DNA of 64,000 nt from Salvelinus alpinus (taxonomy: Eukaryota > Chordata > Actinopteri > Salmoniformes > Salmonidae): contig NC_092094.1 in the NCBI RefSeq assembly GCF_045679555.1, positions 35,356,430-35,420,429 of the forward strand, read 5' to 3'. Position 1 is the first letter of the stretch. Every line of letters starts with the position of its first letter. Positions 1 through 12,043 of this stretch are shown here, in pieces. A program made the translations under genes and the position numbers. Under the pieces are notes generated by a model. That model worked only from the letters and a program-made list of their open reading frames with translations. It made no database searches and was not told the DNA's origin.

Positions 1-1790
<1,790 letters not shown>

Positions 1791-2603
1791 AGCTTTGCCA
1801 GCTGAATTTAAGAATCCACCACTTATTGTATATAGGAGAGGTCAAAATTTGCACAATAAATTCCTCCATGCCAACTGCCAGTCACAAAATAAAAATAACC
1901 AGGCTCTTTTACGCCCTCTTCCGAATGGTAGCTATTAATGCAGAGGTTGCGCACAGTGCACCAATATGATGAAATGTGAATATTTCTGCCACCCACATAC
2001 AAGAAAACGGTTCCACATAAATTACATTATTACATGCTCAATGTTATCTACATGATTAAATGTCCACGTGGGCTGTGTTATGTAGGTAAACCTCTCATTC
2101 TCTCAAACAGTGAATTAGTGAAGATAAAAGTTAAATCAGGAGAAACGACAGGGATTATCCAGTCATAGTACATGATTTCTACCTTCAGAACTATGGTTAT
2201 ATTAAAATAAAATATGATCATAGTGGAGAAATAAACAGTAACAAAATGGCAAATAATATAGCCCAAATATTATTTCTGTATTAAAAATACAACGCAAAAC
2301 ATGACAAGTAATACATTTGACTGTGAATAATGCAACAATTCCCTATTAACAGGGATTGAAGAAGGCACACACATACTGAATGAAATACAACACTCATATA
2401 GAACTGAAGCACTGTTGTGCTTTTGTTTTCATCTCAACCAGTATAGGGCATAAAGTAAATACATTAAGGTATGTACCATTTTCAAAACCTCAAATATATT
2501 ACCTGCTTTTAAAATTTATTAAACTGATGGGCTATAAAAAACAGCGTGGTGTAGTGAAAGATAAGTTGCTTCTGGCCTTTTACAAACTATACTAAACAAA
2601 ATT
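1791..2603. other. No gene seen (1.79-2.60 kb)
   Basis: AT-rich sequence between the LINE and a Tc1 derivative. The short open frames here have no recognisable motif. I see no RNA gene and no clear repeat boundary. Confidence 0.5.
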
Positions 2604-3389
2604 ATAAACGCAACATGCAACAACTTTACTGAGTTACAGTTCATATAAGGAAATCAGTCAATTGAAATAAATTCATTAGGCCCTAATCTATGGATTTCAC
2701 ATGAATGGGCATGGGCGCTGCAATGGATGGGTCTGGGAGGGCATAAGCCCAACCACTGGGGAGCCAGGCCGAGCCAATCAGAATTAGGTTTTCCCCACAA
2801 AAGGGCTTTATTACAGACATAATCACTCAGGTTCATCAGCTGTCCGGGTGTCTGGTCTCAGACGATCTCGCAAGTGAAGAAGGCAGATGTGGAGGTCCAG
2901 GGATGGCGTGGTACACGTGGTCTGCAGTTGAGACCAGTTGGACTAATGCCAAATTCTCTAAAACGTTGATGGTGGTTTATGGTAGAGAAATTAACATTCA
3001 ATTCTCTGGCAATAGCTTTGGTGGACATTCCTGCAGTCAGAATGCCAATTGCATGCTCCCTCAAAACTTGAGACATCTGTGTCATTGTGTTGTGTGACAA
3101 AACTGCACATTTTAGTGTGGCCTTTTATTGTCCACAGCACAACTGTGTAATCATGCTGTTTTATTTATTTTATTTAACTTGGCAAGTCAGTGACTAATCA
3201 GCTTCTTGATATACCACATCTGTCAGATGGATGGATTATCTTGGCAAATGAGAAATGCTCACTAACATGGATGTAATCAGATTCGTGCACAACATTGTAG
3301 AGAAATAAGCTTTTCGTGTGTATGAAACATATCTGGGATCTTTTATTTCAGCTCATGAAACATGGGACCAAAACTTTACATGTTGCGTT

Positions 3390-3392
<3 letters not shown>
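2604..3392 (-). mobile_element. Non-autonomous Tc1-like element (789 bp)
   Basis: Terminal inverted repeats ATAAACGCAACATG (2604-2617) and CATGTTGCGTTTAT (3379-3392) bound the element. On the minus strand it keeps the 5' flank and the N-terminal DNA-binding part of a Tc1 transposase. The catalytic part is missing, and 2650-2830 holds unrelated filler. It can only have moved with transposase supplied by a full-length relative. Confidence 0.85.
2858..3100 (-). pseudogene. Tc1 transposase, N-terminal helix-turn-helix only
   Basis: An 80-residue open frame whose first approximately 50 residues form a paired-type helix-turn-helix (MSQVLREHAIGILTAGMSTK, then IARELNVNFSTI). In Tc1 proteins this part binds the terminal repeats. 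The frame becomes unrelated after CRPRVPRHP, where the rest of the transposase (approximately 250 residues, including the DDE triad) has been deleted. One residue looks lost in the recognition helix (INHHQRF where related copies have a serine-arginine pair). Not functional. Confidence 0.8.

Positions 3393-3422
<30 letters not shown>
3391..3422. repeat. (AT)n(AC)n microsatellite
   Basis: About six AT units run directly into about eleven AC units. It abuts the right terminal repeat of the Tc1 derivative, whose TA target site may have seeded the AT part. Confidence 0.95.
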
Positions 3423-4007
3423 TGCTCAGTTACAACTAACTTCAACAGTTAAAACTTCGACCTGGAACAAATAGTTTCATTGTGTCACTGCTTACTGTAG
3501 TCATGTTACACTGGTCCTGTGCCTTACATACTTTAGGCTTGTAAATAATAATTGTTAACCAATTTAAAAAGTAATGGGGAAAATACTGAAAAGGGTCAGT
3601 TTGATACAAGACTGCCAACATGTTTCAAATGATTCATAATTTGAGCCCTCTTGAATGGTTCATACATTCTCAAAACACTTTTGTAACTTTGGAAAATAAC
3701 ACTAATGCTAACTTATAAAAGGTTGTTACTAACCGGAGTAATTAATACATTCACATATTCTCACCATTGTTTTGGATCGAAGGCAATAGGAATATCAGGC
3801 TATATTTTTCCAGGAGTAACATTAACTGATTGGCACAAAGAGTAAGAGCACTTGATTGAAACGGACCATGGCAGCAGTATTGAAAAACCTTTGACTGCTT
3901 TGCTTTCTGATAGTTCTGGCCTACATCAGTGTGACACACCGCATAGCCTAGTTCACAGACCTGCACGCGGACATTTTATGCATGCATGGTTGAGTTTTAA
4001 TTCCTAG
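3423..4007. other. No gene seen (3.42-4.01 kb)
   Basis: AT-rich DNA without a recognisable repeat or coding motif. The 71-residue minus frame at 3751-3966 looks like chance. Confidence 0.5.
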
Positions 4008-4310
4008 TTTAAAGGGATAGTTCGGGGGTTTTGGCAATGAGGCCCTTTATCTATTTCCCCAGAGTCCGATGAATTTGTGGATACATTTTTATGTACTGTA
4101 TCTGCGTGCAGTTTGAAGGAAGTTGCTAACTAGCATTAGCGCAATAACTGAAAGTCTATGGGAACAGTAGACTTCCAGGCATTGCGCTAACGCTGGTTAG
4201 CATTGACTCACAAAACTACCAAAACAATGCAAGCAAATGCATAAAAATGGTATCCACGAGTTCATCTGACCCTGAGGAAGTAGATAAATCCACAATTATC
4301 CCTTTAAAGG
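4008..4310. mobile_element. Hairpin MITE (fold-back), ~300 bp
   Basis: The ends TTTAAAGGGATAGTT (from 4008) and AATTATCCCTTTAAAGG (to 4310) are inverted copies. Pairing continues inward: GCTAACTAGCATTAGCGCAA in the left half mirrors TTGCGCTAACGCTGGTTAGC in the right half, and GACTTCCAGGCATTG mirrors CAATAACTGAAAGTC. The whole element is thus a long imperfect palindrome. There is no coding capacity. It resembles a common salmonid miniature element. Confidence 0.8.
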
Positions 4311-4807
4311 ACAATTACTGCACTTAATAAAGTATTGAAACAAAAGACAAACATGTTAGTTCATACACATCTCTGTAAATGGCACTGTTGGCATTATATC
4401 CTTATCATAGAAAAATAAAACATTTTGTACCATTAGTTCAGACTGTCTAAGAAAGTCCGAAACTGAATATCCATATTCAATTGAAGCTGTAATGTCACAA
4501 AGCAACCACTTGTGTTAAAATACGTTCAAAAATAATTAGCACAAACAAGAAAGAACAGTTGACTGGATAAGTCACGCATCTAATAAGGCACACAAAATCG
4601 GAAACTATGAAGTCCAATATACTTGGTAAAGCACATACAAAAATCCATACTAGAGTAAAAGCTTCCAGCTTGTGTAAAGAAATGTTACACAGCAAACACA
4701 GCTTTGTTAAGGCAATACTTTGATGACCTTTAAGCAGAACATTTTTAGGGATTCAAAGTGATTGTACTTATGGCTAACATTGGTTGACCAAAGTTAAGCA
4801 TGAAGTA
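4311..4807. other. No gene seen (4.31-4.81 kb)
   Basis: AT-rich DNA between the MITE and a Tc1 copy. The minus frame at 4495-4695 has no recognisable motif. Confidence 0.5.
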
Positions 4808-6386
4808 CACTGCTCAAAAAAATAAAGGGAACACTTAAACAACACAATGTAACTCCAAGTCAATCACACTTCTGTGAAATCAAACTGTCCACTTAGGAAG
4901 CAACACTGATTGACAATAAATTTCACATGCTGTTGTGCAAATGGAATAGACAAAAGGTGGAAATTATAGGCAATTAGCAAGACACCCCCAATAAAGGAGT
5001 GGTTCTGCAGGTGGTGACCACAGACCACTTCTCAGTTCCTATGCTTCCTGGCTGATGTTTTGGTCACTTTTGAATGCTGGCGGTGCTTTCACTCTAGTGG
5101 TAGCATGAGACGGAGTCTACAACCCACACAAGTGGCTCAGGTAGTGCAGCTCATCCAGGATGGCACATCAATGCGAGCTGTGGCAAGAAGGTTTGCTGTG
5201 TCTGTCAGCGTAGTGTCCAGAGCATGGAGGCGCTACCAGGAGACAGGCCAGTACATCAGGAGACGTGGAGGAGGCCGTAGGAGGGCAACAACCCAGCAGC
5301 AGGACCGCTACCTCCGCCTTTGTGCAAGGAGGATTAGGAGGAGCACTGCCAGAGCCCTGCAAAATGACCTCCAGCAGGCCACAAATGTGCATGTGTCTGC
5401 TCAAACGGTCAGAAACAGACTCCATGAGGGTGGTATGAGGGCCCGACGTCCACAGGTGGGGGTTGTGCTTACAGCCCAACACCGTGCAGGACGTTTGGCA
5501 TTTGCCAGAGAACACCAAGATTGGCAAATTCGCCACTGGCGCCCTGTGCTCTTCACAGATGAAAGCAGGTTCACACGCACATGTGACAGATGTGACAGAG
5601 TCTGGAGACGCCGTGGAGAACGTTCTGCTGCCTTCAACATCCTCCAGCATGACCGGTTTGGCGGTGGGTCAGTCATGGTGTGGGGTGGCATTTCTTTGGG
5701 GGGGCCGCACAGCCCTCCATGTGCTCGCCAGAGGTAGCCTGACTGCCATTAGGTACCGAGATGAGATCCTCAGACCCCTTGTGAGACTATATGCTGGTTC
5801 GGTTGGCCCTGGGTTCCTCCTAATGCAAGACAATGCTAGACCTCATGTGGCTGGAGTGTGTCAGCAGTTCCTGCAAGAGGAAGGCATTGATGCTATGGAC
5901 TGGCCCGCCCGTTCCCCAGACCTGAATCCAATTGAGCACATCTGGGACATCATGTCTCGCTCCATCCACCAACGCCACGTTGCACCACAGACTGTCCAGG
6001 AGTTGGCGGATGCTTTAGTCCAGGTCTGGGAGGAGATCCCTCAGGAGACCATCCGCCACCTCATCAGGAGCATGCCCAGGCGTTGTAGGGAGGTCATACA
6101 GGCACGTGGAGGCCACACACACTACTGAGCCTCATTTTGACTTGTTTTAAGGACATTACATCAAAGTTGGATCAGCCTGTAGTTTGGTTTTCCACTTTAA
6201 TTTTGAGTGTGACTCCAAATCCAGACCTCCATGGGTTGATACATTTGATTTACATTGATCATTTTTGTGTGATTTTGTTGTCAGCACATTCAACTATGTA
6301 AAGAAAAAAGTATTTAATAAGAATATTTCATTCATTCAGATCTAGGATGTGTTATTTTAGTGTTCCCTTTATTTTTTTGAGCAGTG
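4808..6386 (+). mobile_element. Nearly full-length Tc1-like transposon (1579 bp)
   Basis: Terminal repeats CACTGCTCAAAAAAATAAAG (from 4808) and the complementary end TTTATTTTTTTGAGCAGTG (to 6386) are flanked by TA (4806-4807 and 6387-6388), the Tc1/mariner target duplication. The interior holds one transposase gene interrupted by a single frameshift. Apart from that break the copy looks complete, which implies recent activity of this family. Confidence 0.95.
5105..6128 (+). pseudogene. Tc1 transposase with one frameshift
   Basis: The ATG at 5105 ([14 protein letters not shown]) opens two helix-turn-helix units: [20 protein letters not shown], then a basic [13 protein letters not shown] linker and [14 protein letters not shown]. 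The first catalytic D lies in LFTDESRF. The second is in MQDNARPH and the E is in NPIEHIWD, with 34 residues between them (DD34E). The reading frame changes at a run of seven G (5698-5704). Upstream coding uses the frame ending at 5737, and downstream coding ends at the HTHY-TGA at 6126-6128. Otherwise the length (~340 residues) is normal for the family. The G-run break could be a real mutation or a sequencing error. Confidence 0.92.
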
Positions 6387-6407
6387 TATAGACATTGTTT
6401 CCCTCAA

Positions 6408-7980
6408 TTAAGTGTTAGGTTTGTTCAGACTGAGAGACACACTCTCTTGGCTGCTAAAAGTGCTCCTAGGGCTGTCTGTGCTGAGGCCTGTCCCTGAGCT
6501 GTTTGAGGTAGCTACAGCAGCAGGCACTCCAGTATCTTGAGTTTTGATATAAACAACATAAAAGACAGGTAGGATAATGCCTATCAGGAGCATGGCCACC
6601 ACAGCGTTCCACCACTGGATGCCCCAGTCTGCTCCATAGCTGGTCAGGCGCTGGCCTCTGGAGCCCAACTTTTGTGGCCTTTCTGCAGCCTCTAAAAAAA
6701 CCTCATCCTGTGCATTTGTGGTTTGGATCAGTCTCTCAATGTCATGGTCCACTTCCTTGAGGTAGTCGGTGTACTCCTGTAGATGTGGCCTACCAGGGGA
6801 ACTGGCTGTAAGTTTGCCCTGTGGCTGGGGCAGTGGTGTGGCTGAATTTGAGGTTCCTGGATCTGTCTCTTTTAGCTCTGCGTTAGCCTCAGTCAATAAG
6901 CTGTGTTTCTTCACAGGGATTTTGATTGATTTCAAAGCAAATATATCCTGTTCCTGAATCAGGTTGTTCACTCTCTTTATGTCTGCCACCTGTTGAGAGG
7001 AAGACAAGTGTCAATATTGGCATAATGTGAACACACAGTATCAGTAGCCTATGCAGACACGTATGTACAGTGCTTGACGTAGAGTGTCCTGTAGAGCAGT
7101 GGTGGGAATAGTACCCAACTGCCATGCTTGAGTAAAAGTAAAGATACCTTCATAGAAAATGACTCAAGTAAAAGTCACCCATTAAAATACTACTTGAGTA
7201 AAAGTCTAAAAGTATTTGTTTTTAAAAATACTTAACTATCAAAAGTAAAGTATACATCACTTCAAATTCCTTATATTAAGCAAACCAGAACACATTATTT
7301 TCTTGTTTTAATTTTATTTACAGATAGCCAGTGGCACACTTTAAAACTCAGACATAATTTACAAACGAAGCCCGTGTGTTGAGTGAGTCCACCGGATCAG
7401 AGGCAGGAGGAATGACCAGGGAGGTTCTCTTGATAAGTGCATGAATTTGACCATTTTCCTGTCCTGCTAAGCATTCAAAATGTAATGAGTACTTTTGGGT
7501 GTCAGGGAAAAGGTATAGAGTAAAAAGTACATTATTTTCATCAGGAATGTAGTGAAGTAAAAGTAGTTAAAAATATAAATAGTTAAGTACAGATACCCCC
7601 GCAAAAACGACCTAAGTAGTTCTTTAAATATTTGTACTTAAGTACTTTACACCACCGCTGTACAGTACACTGTACAGTTTGCTACCAGCAAATACATGGG
7701 CTGCAGGACTTACCTTGCAGCCATATTGCAGAGCAAGTTTGTTGAGGTTGTCCCCAACCAATACGTCCCTCTCCAGCAGCATGAGGCTACCACGTCTGTC
7801 CTGTTCCAGCTCGTGCCACCCCCGGGGCCTCAACTCCATCACATTGAACTCTTCTTCCTCTGAAGAGCCAGCAGAGTCATTCTGCTGGCCTCGCCTGAAC
7901 ATGTACACCTGGCCATCTACACTAGCATGGACATCCACTGGGGCCTGGAAGGCGCGGGGAACAGGGTCTCCTCTCCGCAT
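6408..7980 (-). CDS. lysmd4: LysM domain membrane protein 4-like, two coding exons
   Basis: Coding parts are 7980-7714 and 6989-6408. The donor reads CTGCAAG|GTAAGT and the acceptor CAACAG|GTGGCAG, with phase 0 kept. The 282-residue product has an acidic N-terminus (DSAGSSEEEEF, ~36-45). A LysM domain (~70-114) spans the splice: LVGDNLNKLALQYGCK in exon 1, then VADIKRVNN and FALKSIKIPV in exon 2. A low-complexity middle is followed by WGIQWWNAV and one hydrophobic segment (~217-237, MLLIGIILPVFYVVYI), then a Ser/Thr-rich tail. LysM domains bind GlcNAc polymers in bacteria; the role of vertebrate LYSMD3/4 proteins is poorly defined. QVYMFRRG, LRPRG and the membrane segment favour LYSMD4 over LYSMD3. 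The start is the ATG at 7980; the preceding codon is GTG. Any upstream non-coding exon is uncertain. Confidence 0.87.
7097..7660. mobile_element. hAT-like MITE in the lysmd4 intron
   Basis: The ends CAGTGGTGGGAATAGTAC and AAGTACTTTACACCACCGCTG are inverted, and the interior is rich in AGTAAAAGT and ACTTGAGTA units. It is the same family as 22776-23302, which has a clear 8 bp target duplication. No clean duplication is visible at this copy. It fills most of the 724 bp intron and carries no coding sequence. Confidence 0.8.
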
Positions 7981-8118
7981 CACAACTAGCTACTTTAGGT
8001 GGACAGAAAATACACAAAATTGTTAAGTGTGATAGCTAGCTACATATTATAAAACCCTTAGCTATGCAAACTGAATATAAAAAGTACCACTGACATTGTT
8101 TCTGTAGGTAGTGAACAG

Positions 8119-9577
8119 CCAATTAGGAGGACCATCCTCCTCAGTGAATTTCATAAAGATTAAAATAGTGAAATATTTTAGACAAAACTATACTAAATAT
8201 ATTCATGTCACCAAATAATTGATTGAAACACACTGTTTTGCAATGAAGGTCTACAGTAGCCTCAGCAGCACTCTGTAGGGTAACACCATGGTCTAGCCAG
8301 AGTACAGATAGCTTCTGTCCTCCTCTGGGTACATTTGCTTCAATACAAAACCTAGGAGGCTCACGGTTCTCACCCCCTTTCATAGACTTACAGTCATTAT
8401 GACAACTTCCAAGCTCCAACCTATCAGAGCTCTTACAGCATGAACTGAGATGTTGTCCACCCAGTTAAATGATCAGATAATGAATATAGTACTGAAAGCA
8501 TAAGCTACAGCTAGCTACCACTGCAGTGCATAGAATGTGGTGAGTAGTTGACTCAAAGGGAGATGGTAGTTGAACAAATTAATTTCTTCCAAAATTAAGA
8601 AGCAAGAGAGAGATATTTGGTTGTATTTTTTTATTTTATTTTTTTACATTAACTTTAACTGAGCTAGCTGAATGCAACTAGCTAGTTTAGCCTACTCAAA
8701 CACGCAGCTCAAACAGAGAGGGATGCTAGCTGACTATGGCTATCCAACACTGGAACTTCCAAGTCAAGGTAAGCTTTTGGTTGTATTAATTTATTGCCAC
8801 CGGGGCCCGCAAAACTGCTTTCTGACTGTATATGAATATAGCGAGTTTACTAATGCATCAGTTCTAGTAGCTATGTTGACTATGAGGTGACAACAATGTA
8901 AGCTGTGTGTAGAGGTTAGCAGTCATGATATGAAGGTTTGGCTTGGAAAGGTTATTTCACCTGGTTACAGACAGCTGATGTGTTGTCCACAAGCGAAGAG
9001 AAAAAGTGAGAGGAGAGCGTGTAGATAGTTTCGAGAAATAAGTATATATATACACAACGAGCAAAGTGATCATGCTGTTTTGATATGGCTGCTATGAAAG
9101 TGGACTGTGTGTGTGTGATCAGGGGTGTATTCATTCTGCCGATTCTGTTGAAAAACTTTTCTTAAACGTAACCCAATGGAATGAAACGGAGATAAACATA
9201 CATGAATGTCCAATAAAAACTCTAATTTGCAATTGTTGGACTAATGATTACACCCTAGATCAGCTAGATGCAGGCAAGAGTGTGCAAGGCGGTATTGAAT
9301 GTGTCACTGTCTGTCACTTTGATTTCTTAAAATTCTCTCGACCTGTGCACCTACGTTGTAAACTTTCCTTCATAGGCTAGGTTGTAGAAAACCCATGATG
9401 GGTATAGGGAAAATTGGAGTATCATGTAGTAGCCTAAACCTATCGATGTTACATTGAGCTGGGTGAATGGAATATGAATGACAGTCATCCAATATGCTGT
9501 AATAGAAATAAGGCAATGCTCATAAAAATAAGAAAAAATGTATCCTCCCTCATCTTAAACGGCACCGACTGCCACTA
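8119..9577 (-). mobile_element. hAT-like non-autonomous element, copy A
   Basis: Read on the minus strand this matches 43281-46295 (copy B) after removal of the Tc1 nested in B. Shared landmarks are the end GGCACCGACTGCCACT (here 9561-9576), the stretch around ATGACAGTCATCCAATATGC, a splice-donor-like CCAAGTCAAGGTAAGC (minus of B, plus of A near 8760-8775), and AGGAGGACCATCCTCCTCAG near 8125. The outermost bases of the left end are missing. The open frame at 9111-9380 has no recognised domain. It lies about 140 bp upstream of the lysmd4 start codon. Confidence 0.75.
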
Positions 9578-10346
9578 ATGTAGTCTCATTAATCAGGCTG
9601 TATTACACAATTAATTGGTATATACAGCCTGACACTAATGCCTGCAAAATCATGTAAATGTTACTTACAAGCCAGATTGTTTAATAAAATTACATTTAAA
9701 CTTACTCTACAGGTTGTCTGTGCAGTTTGTCCTTCAGCTGCTTGAAATTTGAGACAAAATATCCATTGGAAAGTATTGTTTACCCTACTTTGTAGAGCGC
9801 TGCTAAGTATATGGTTAGGTACATAAGTAAAACTAATTTTACATTGGATATTTGGTTCTATTGAACCAAGCATGCCATGACAATGAAAATGGTATATTCT
9901 GAATCTGGGGAGGATAGAGAACAATCAATAAATTGGCGTGCGAATTTTTCATTTTTGTATTTTTTATTCCGATTTCAATCTCTGATTGTTCTCTATCCTC
10001 CCCTGATTCAGAACATACCATTTTCATTGTCATGATATGCTTGGTTCAATAGCTATATAAATATCCAATATAAAACTAACTTTACCTCGGTGTGAACTGA
10101 ACCACATTACTTACTGACTCTCTGAAAAGTCGGGTAAACAATGAATACTTTCCTGTGGATATTTTGTCTCAAATTTCGAGCAGCTGAAGGACAGACCGCA
10201 CAGACAACCGGTAGAGGAGTGTAAATGTAATTGTATTCAACATTCTGTCTTGTAAGAAATATTTACACGATTTTGCAGGCTGTATATAGCTACCAATTAA
10301 TTGTGTATAACAGCCTGATTAATCAGACTAGGTGCCATGAACTGTT
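9572..10346. repeat. Large imperfect inverted repeat (~350 bp arms)
   Basis: The left arm (9572-9935) and right arm (9975-10346) are reverse complements with scattered changes, by eye roughly 85 percent identical. The spacer is about 40-45 bp. Anchors are ATTAATCAGGCTGT (9588-9601) with ACAGCCTGATTAAT (right), ACACAATTAATTGGTA with TACCAATTAATTGTGT, and GAGGATAGAGAACAATCA with TGATTGTTCTCTATCCTC at the centre. It is not coding. It may be a fold-back transposon, and it overlaps the end of hAT copy A by a few bases. Confidence 0.85.
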
Positions 10347-10413
10347 GCAGACATGCAACAGCCAGCCCTCATACTAGTCTAGACTTGTTAGCTATGAATG
10401 TGACTAGCTAGCT

Positions 10414-10740
10414 GGGTTGGTATAATTTGTGGAACGTTCCAACGAGAATCTGTACCAAAAACTTCGTAAATAACAAGGTTGTCAGCAAACAACGCATTCA
10501 AAGTTGTATAGCGGCCGATTAAGACACCGGGTAGGGAGAGGGCTATTTCATTCAATTTTTCATTCACCACGTTTATTCCGAAAATGTCTGTTCTCACTCT
10601 GGTAGCCTATGGACAAACATTAAGAATAAGCTACGTGGTGAGTTGATCGTGCTACTTTGTATGCGTTGTTTGTTGGCAACCTTGTACTTTACGTTTTTAG
10701 AACAGATTCCTGTTGGAACGTTCCACAAATTATACCCACC
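10414..10740. mobile_element. Fold-back element with ~100 bp inverted ends
   Basis: GGGTTGGTATAATTTGTGGA at the left matches the reverse complement of the right end TCCACAAATTATACCCACC. Pairing continues through AACGTTCCAAC, AAAAAC, AACAAGGTTG and AACAACGCAT. CTAGCTAG occurs at both flanks and may be the target duplication. No coding sequence. It is distinct in sequence from the preceding inverted repeat. Confidence 0.75.
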
Positions 10741-11482
10741 CTAGCTAGCAACAGGACATACACAAAGTGGCATTCAACTATGAAAAGAGATAGCTAGCTA
10801 ACTATACCTACCATAAAACGACAGGACGAACAAAATAACCAGCAAGCTAGTTAGCTACGTGGTAACGTTAACAGCTACCAGTAGCTAGCTAAACGGCCGA
10901 ATATATTTTTGACATTGCATGCTTGCTTCCTTCACTCACGTAACATTCGAGCTAGCCCAAATTAGCTAACGTTAAACTCTAGTTTATTAATCAATCTTAA
11001 AATAAAATTGACAAAATACGTGAATCCATATCACATCATATTACCAAGTTAATAAGGTTTGAGCTTGCAACTCACCCGGGTTTAAAGTAACTCATCTAGT
11101 TTTCCCATAGTGTCAAATTCCCACAAAGCTGCCAGAACTGACACACGGCTCAGACAACCATGATGACAGTCAGCCTGTTGATTGAGGTACTGATTCAGAA
11201 TCAGATATTTGATCATTCCTATATGGAGAACCTTATTTTGGGGGTAAAGAAATCTGATCCTAGGTCTGTGGTGCGCAAACCCAGTGGCAGTGTAGCAGGG
11301 TAAATTGACAAAGATATGCACCAATCAAAAGAAAGATTTCACCAACGTTGACCATTAGGGTGAAGATACCGCGCCAAAGCCCACACATTTTCAAATATGT
11401 ATCTGGGAAGGAAATCTCAACAGAATGCTGCATGTATGACGTGAAGCCACCAATGTAAATCACAGGAAGCCACCAGCCAACT
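10741..11482. other. Region with GCTAGCTA-rich DNA, no clear gene
   Basis: 10741-11000 is dense in AGCTAGC and TAACGTTA motifs, which are common in fish intergenic DNA and transposon remnants. The minus frames at 11082-11324 and 11260-11463 show no domain. Apart from the weak exon candidate noted separately, nothing can be assigned. Confidence 0.4.
11076..11165 (-). other. Candidate 5' non-coding exon of lysmd4 (weak)
   Basis: On the minus strand a donor-like CCCGG|GTGAGTTGC sits at 11075/11076. The sequence upstream contains a short ATG frame ending MGKLDELL-stop. It has the right strand and position to be a first exon for lysmd4, with a roughly 3 kb intron. No transcript evidence exists in the sequence itself, and the boundaries are a guess. 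Confidence 0.2.
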
Positions 11483-11643
11483 CAGGGTTTCCCAAGCTCA
11501 GTCCTGGGGCCCCCTCCGGGTGCACGTTTCGGTTTTTGCCCTAACACTACACAGCTGAATCAAATAACCAACTCATCATCAAGCTTTGATTATTTGAATC
11601 CTCTGTGTAGTGCTAGGGCAGGACCAAGTTTGGGAATCCTTGA
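11483..11643. mobile_element. Hairpin MITE (~160 bp)
   Basis: CAGGGTTTCCCAAGCTCAGT at the left mirrors CCAAGTTTGGGAATCCTTG at the right. GCCCTAACACTACACAG mirrors CTGTGTAGTGCTAGGGC, and AATCAAATAACCAACTCATC mirrors the loop-side TTGATTATTTGAATC. The whole unit is a near-palindrome of a type widespread in teleosts. It carries no coding sequence. Confidence 0.8.
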
Positions 11644-11778
11644 GCTAACAAAGTGCAATTTAATTGTAAAAGTCATGAGTTACAGTTTAAGCTAATCATA
11701 CAATGCATTCATTGAATCATGTTATTCTCAGTCAAGCCAGTTACTTAGGCTACTGTTCATTCAGAAAATAACAATTGC

Positions 11779-12009
11779 CAGCAGCATACCACCCTACATC
11801 CCACTGCTGGCTTGCTTCAGTGTTGGTCTAGATGCTGCTGGAAGTGGCATTGGAGGGCCAGTAAGAGGCACTCTTTTTTAAAACATATCCCAATGCCCCA
11901 GGGCAGTGATTCGGGACATTGCCCTTTGTAGGGTGCCGTCTTTTGGATGGGATGTTAAACGAGTGTCCTGACTGTCTGTGGTCACTAAAGATCCCATGGC
12001 ACTTATCGT

Positions 12010-12043
<34 letters not shown>

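Noticed and set aside
5168..5691. Long minus-strand open frames (160 and 96 codons) opposite the Tc1 transposase
   Set aside because: They are shadows of the plus-strand transposase, with no domain of their own.
7097..7104. 8 bp target duplication for the intronic hAT-like MITE
   Set aside because: The octamers flanking the proposed ends do not match cleanly, unlike those of the copy at 22776-23302.
6408..7980. Identification as lysmd3
   Set aside because: VADIKRVNNL and the KIPVKK stretch fit both paralogs. The N-terminal VYMFRRG and LRPRG and the IQWWNAV membrane lead-in fit LYSMD4 better, so lysmd4 was kept with moderate reserve.
7679..8026. 115-codon plus-strand frame
   Set aside because: Antisense to lysmd4 exon 1. 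The minus strand has the conserved LysM sequence and correct splice sites.
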